Positions 61,485 to 64,000 of a stretch of 64,000 nucleotides of DNA are shown piece by piece. The notes beneath the pieces are model-generated. The model worked only from the letters and a program-made list of their open reading frames with translations, was not told the DNA's origin and did no database searches. Both the position numbers and the translations under genes were made by a program. The stretch is from positions 62,001 through 126,000 of the forward strand of contig CACDWF010000003.1 in assembly GCA_902556405.1 (NCBI GenBank). Direction: 5' to 3'. Within the stretch, counting starts at the first letter, position 1. Each line of letters opens with the position of its first letter. The DNA comes from an uncultured Alphaproteobacteria bacterium (lineage in GTDB: Bacteria; Pseudomonadota; Alphaproteobacteria; Rhodobacterales; Rhodobacteraceae).

Positions 61485-61979
61485 TTAATTAACTCCTAAA
61501 GTTGTTTCTATAAAGTCACAGATCTCCTGAATATCATCTCTGTTAAATTGTGGTAATACTGTATTTTGGATTTTATGTTTATTGAATACTAGTCCGCATA
61601 TCGTTTGGTCAGTTTTATATAGCGGTGTTTTCTTGCTCACGCCATCTACAACTTCAATTTTTTTGTGTCCACTTAATTTGAACCCCTCTACCATAACAAT
61701 ATCGACAGGAATGATCTGTTTAATTAAATCATTCAGGTTCGCTTCACATAGTTGTCTAGAAAATTTGATCCATTTTTTATCAGAAGCTAGTATTGTCTCT
61801 TTTGCACCCGCATTAAAGTGCCTAAAGGAGTCTGTACCCTGCTGATCTATTGAAAAATTGTGATGGGAATGCTTAATAGTGGATATGGAAAGATTTCTTT
61901 TATTGAACTCCTTTATTAATTTTTCAATCAAAGTTGTTTTTCCCGTATTCTTCCATCCCACTACCACTATAACTTTCAT
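61485..61979 (-). CDS. mobB: Molybdopterin-guanine dinucleotide biosynthesis protein MobB
   Basis: A 164-residue P-loop GTPase: VIVVVGWKNTGKTTLIEKLI is the Walker A, and STIKHSHHNFSIDQQGTDSF with VDIVMVEGFKLSGHKKIEVV are family segments. It assists MobA. It overlaps the mobA stop by 4 nt and precedes moeA by 3 nt. Confidence 0.93.
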   Translation of the reverse strand: MKVIVVVGWKNTGKTTLIEKLIKEFNKRNLSISTIKHSHHNFSIDQQGTDSFRHFNAGAKETILASDKKWIKFSRQLCEANLNDLIKQIIPVDIVMVEGFKLSGHKKIEVVDGVSKKTPLYKTDQTICGLVFNKHKIQNTVLPQFNRDDIQEICDFIETTLGVN

Positions 61980-62602
61980 TTTTTTATTATATACTCCTTG
62001 AGTAGTTCAATATCGTCTGGGGTATTGATATTAAAGAATGGGTCTACTAGATCATTAGCAAAACATACACTTGAAGTTTTCTGGTTCGCACTCCAAAGCG
62101 TAACTTTTCTAATGCCTCGTTCCAATTCCTTCCTTAGATCATCACACAGATCTGTTTTCCACAAACCAAAAACTGGGTGTAAAATCTTCTTCTGCTTTCG
62201 GTCCGCTGAAGAAGCTGCGAAAACAATATCAGAATTACTCACTTCCATCTTTTGATAGAGTTCGTTTACCAGATTTAATGGGAATAATGGTGTATCAACA
62301 GCAACTGTAATTACCTTTTCATAACCTTTATCTTTTGCCCACTTCATTGAAGTTAATATTCCTGCCAAAGGACCTAAGTATCCCTCCATATGATCGTGAA
62401 TAATTGGCAAGCCGTATCTTTTATACTTAGAGGAGTATGAGTTAGTATTTATAGCCATTTTATCAGACTGCAAGCTAAGTCTTTCAATGGTCATATCTAA
62501 AAGTGTTCTTTCGCCAATTTCGAGAAAGGACTTATCTTTACGGTTCATTCTTCGTGATTGCCCACCTGCTAAAATAACGCCAGGAACATTAATATCGAAC
62601 AT
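61976..62602 (-). CDS. mobA: Molybdenum cofactor guanylyltransferase
   Basis: A 208-residue nucleotidyltransferase that adds GMP to molybdopterin, giving the dinucleotide cofactor of DMSO-reductase-family enzymes. GVILAGGQSRRMNRKDKSFL is the nucleotide-binding signature; IHDHMEGYLGPLAGILTSMK, VAVDTPLFPLNLVNELYQKM and INTPDDIELL follow. Presence with fdhD indicates that a molybdenum formate dehydrogenase is the intended user. Confidence 0.94.
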   Translation of the reverse strand: MFDINVPGVILAGGQSRRMNRKDKSFLEIGERTLLDMTIERLSLQSDKMAINTNSYSSKYKRYGLPIIHDHMEGYLGPLAGILTSMKWAKDKGYEKVITVAVDTPLFPLNLVNELYQKMEVSNSDIVFAASSADRKQKKILHPVFGLWKTDLCDDLRKELERGIRKVTLWSANQKTSSVCFANDLVDPFFNINTPDDIELLKEYIIKK

Positions 62603-62625
62603 AGCAAAAACCTTATTTCTGAATG

Positions 62626-63447
62626 TTAAAGCAAAATTCTTTCAAACCCACTTACACACATAAATCTTTTTCCTTTAAACCTTCCAATCATAGATAGGTT
62701 GAACTTTCTTGCAAGATGCACTGCTGACTTTGTAAACCCTGAGCGAGACACTAATATTGGAACACCCATGCTTATTGCCTTTAACACCATCTCAGATGTT
62801 AGTCTACCTGTTGTATACAAAATCTTATCGGTTGGATCAATTTCTTCTAGTACAAGCCACCCACTTATTTTGTCAATTGCGTTGTGCCTACCAACATCCT
62901 CCATGTATACTAAAATACGATCTTCTTCACAAAGCACACTACCATGGATTGCACCAGCCTCCATATACAAGCTGGGCAAACTTATGATATTTTTAACTAA
63001 GTTTCTCATATCCTCTATCGAATATTTTTTTTTGTTTTGTTTTGGAATTGGTTTTAACTTGTCATACATGTCCCCAAATACTGTCCCCATCGCACACCCA
63101 GATGTTTTTATTTTCCTAACATTTTTATCCTCAAAAAGAGTTTTTTGGAAAGTTCTAACCACAACGGCTGAGAGTTCCTGATTAAATTCAACTCCCCTGA
63201 TTTCAGCTTTTGAATTGATAATATTTTGATTATGTAGAAACCCAACAGCCAAATACTCTGGGTAATCACATACTGTTAAGGCGGTAAGCACTTCCTGAGA
63301 ATTGAGGTAAATAGTTAATATTTTTTCATCGATTAAATTAACGTATTTTACCTTATTTTCTTCATTAAAAACTCTTACCTTTGACACCAACTTAGAAATA
63401 TTTACTTCCGGCGTTAAAAAATTGACTTTTTTTCGATATGCATCCAT
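62626..63447 (-). CDS. fdhD: Formate dehydrogenase accessory sulfurtransferase
   Basis: About 273 residues from the ATG of MDAYRKKVNFLTPEV (63447); the track adds 33 unlikely residues that would overlap the divergent tusA. TSGCAMGTVFGDMYD keeps a single Cys where E. coli FdhD has CxxC, a common variant in this group. VYMEDVGRHNAIDKISGWLV and RLTSEMVLKAISMGVPILVS are conserved. FdhD passes sulfur from a Cys desulfurase to the molybdenum cofactor of formate dehydrogenase. Confidence 0.9.
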   Translation of the reverse strand: MDAYRKKVNFLTPEVNISKLVSKVRVFNEENKVKYVNLIDEKILTIYLNSQEVLTALTVCDYPEYLAVGFLHNQNIINSKAEIRGVEFNQELSAVVVRTFQKTLFEDKNVRKIKTSGCAMGTVFGDMYDKLKPIPKQNKKKYSIEDMRNLVKNIISLPSLYMEAGAIHGSVLCEEDRILVYMEDVGRHNAIDKISGWLVLEEIDPTDKILYTTGRLTSEMVLKAISMGVPILVSRSGFTKSAVHLARKFNLSMIGRFKGKRFMCVSGFERILL

Positions 63448-63508
63448 ATATGAATACTTGTTTATCTCTGAAGCATTGTCCACCAAATTGTTTCTTGTAG
63501 GTCTATTT

Positions 63509-63757
63509 ATGAAAAGCCAGCAAAAGTACTCACTTGTCATCAACACATCGGGATTGAGGTGCCCGCTACCTTTATTAAAGGTTCAAAAAACAATTAAATC
63601 ACTCAGAAGGGGTAATGAGGCTCTTATTATCGCTGATGATCCTATGGCGGAAATAGATTTAAAGCATTTCTGTTTAAACAACGAGTACATACTAACAGAA
63701 GTGAAAAATGAGCAAGATGGTGGAAGGCGATTCTTTTCGTTAAAAAAGGATCAATAA
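63509..63757 (+). CDS. tusA: TusA-family sulfur carrier
   Basis: An 82-residue protein from the ATG at 63509 (MKSQQKYSLVINTSGLRCPL), preceded by GTAGGT; the track's 29 extra residues overlap fdhD. The signature GLRCPLPLLKVQKTIKSL has the persulfide-carrying Cys, and LIIADDPMAEIDLKHFC is the second half of the fold. It is divergent from fdhD across about 60 bp; TusA and FdhD both move sulfur to molybdoenzymes, so shared control is plausible. Confidence 0.9.
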   Translation: MKSQQKYSLVINTSGLRCPLPLLKVQKTIKSLRRGNEALIIADDPMAEIDLKHFCLNNEYILTEVKNEQDGGRRFFSLKKDQ

Positions 63758-63814
63758 ATATGCTAAACAATATAGATAAGGAGTTTGTTGATAACATAAA
63801 AAGAAAGGTTTTAC

Positions 63815-64000
63815 GTGTTTAGATTTTTCACAACGAGAAAATGGGCTTTGTGGGCTTGGTTAGGGTCTGCATTGATTTTATCATCCCTTTGGATTCAAGT
63901 AGAAATTGATGTTAAAATCAACGAATGGTTTGGCGAATTCTATGATATGATTCAAAAAGCCCTGGCGACACCCAATGCTGTTACTTTAGAAGAGTATTGG
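63815..64000 (+). CDS. SbmA/BacA-like transporter (N-terminal part)
   Basis: A GTG at 63815 with AAAGG six nt before it opens a frame to the window end (about 62 residues): FRFFTTRKWALWAWLGSALI, then LSSLWIQVEIDVKINEWFGE. The first transmembrane helix and the INEWFGEFYD segment match the start of SbmA/BacA-type peptide permeases, which take up antimicrobial peptides or act with lipids. The gene is truncated by the window edge. It follows tusA by 57 nt. Confidence 0.72.
   Translation, partial: MFRFFTTRKWALWAWLGSALILSSLWIQVEIDVKINEWFGEFYDMIQKALATPNAVTLEEYW

Noticed and set aside
63772-63834. 20-codon ORF between tusA and the SbmA/BacA-like gene
   Set aside because: Overlaps the start of the transporter gene; could couple translation, but nothing beyond its existence supports it.

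Overview
The window is AT-rich, densely packed bacterial chromosome with a foreign element inserted in it. The backbone points to a free-living, probably marine, alphaproteobacterium. The order pcm-tolC-(PopZ-like)-valS-aminotransferase, the 6S RNA-fthC-YmdB-YebC run, a tRNA-His without an encoded G-1 and with A73, the propionyl-CoA carboxylase/mutase block and a one-chain indolepyruvate oxidoreductase all fit; Rhodobacterales-like affinity is my guess from this gene order, not a demonstrated placement.

Layout. 1-8116: 5' part of a CcdA-like gene, indolepyruvate:ferredoxin oxidoreductase, a divergent LysR regulator, cobS, a LysE/ArgO exporter, then kdsB-kdsD. 8117-8749: no convincing gene. 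8750-22679: an integrated element of about 13.9 kb bounded by 55-bp direct repeats, the right one being the 3' part of tRNA-Tyr. 22801-25594: rlmB and a large protein with GspL/PilM-like and PilP/GspC-like ends. 25604-33653: nucleoside salvage (upp, add, deoB, deoA; divergent deoC and a two-domain aldehyde dehydrogenase; cdd). 33661-43909: propionate/propionyl-CoA metabolism (prpE, maeB, methylmalonyl-CoA mutase, pccA, a small unknown, pccB). 43940-46600: yebC, ymdB-like, fthC, 6S RNA, tRNA-His. 46618-53684: efp, suhB, ygfZ, an MsbA-type ABC exporter, a CX5R phosphatase, a serine-glyoxylate-type aminotransferase and a HisC-like aminotransferase. 53681-59174: valS, PopZ-like, tolC, pcm, tRNA-Cys. 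59209-64000: mrp, moeA, mobB, mobA, fdhD, a divergent tusA, and the start of an SbmA/BacA-like transporter.

The genes fit together in a few themes. The deo/add/upp/cdd set turns nucleosides into bases and central-carbon intermediates; propionate is activated by PrpE, carboxylated by PccAB and isomerised to succinyl-CoA by a B12-dependent mutase, with MaeB draining malate; cobS supplies late corrinoid assembly. mobA/mobB/moeA/fdhD/tusA serve molybdenum cofactor and formate dehydrogenase maturation.

The element is the most novel part. Its right end has a tyrosine recombinase with arm-type repeats overlapping its own promoter, then a replication-like operon (57-aa, 88-aa, 119-aa proteins and a small HUH-Rep-like protein) read from a near-consensus sigma-70 promoter, then a ribbon-helix-helix protein. 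I saw no capsid, tail or conjugation gene, so it looks like a satellite or small integrative element. Its left two thirds carry single-gene cargo in mixed orientation, punctuated by three degenerate copies of an HTH-like coding fragment and by an 87-bp direct repeat that brackets a block including a GIY-YIG nuclease. Several cargo genes are small proteins resembling dimeric alpha/beta-barrel domains, one frameshifted by an extra 8-bp repeat unit. The left end is non-coding and full of hairpins.
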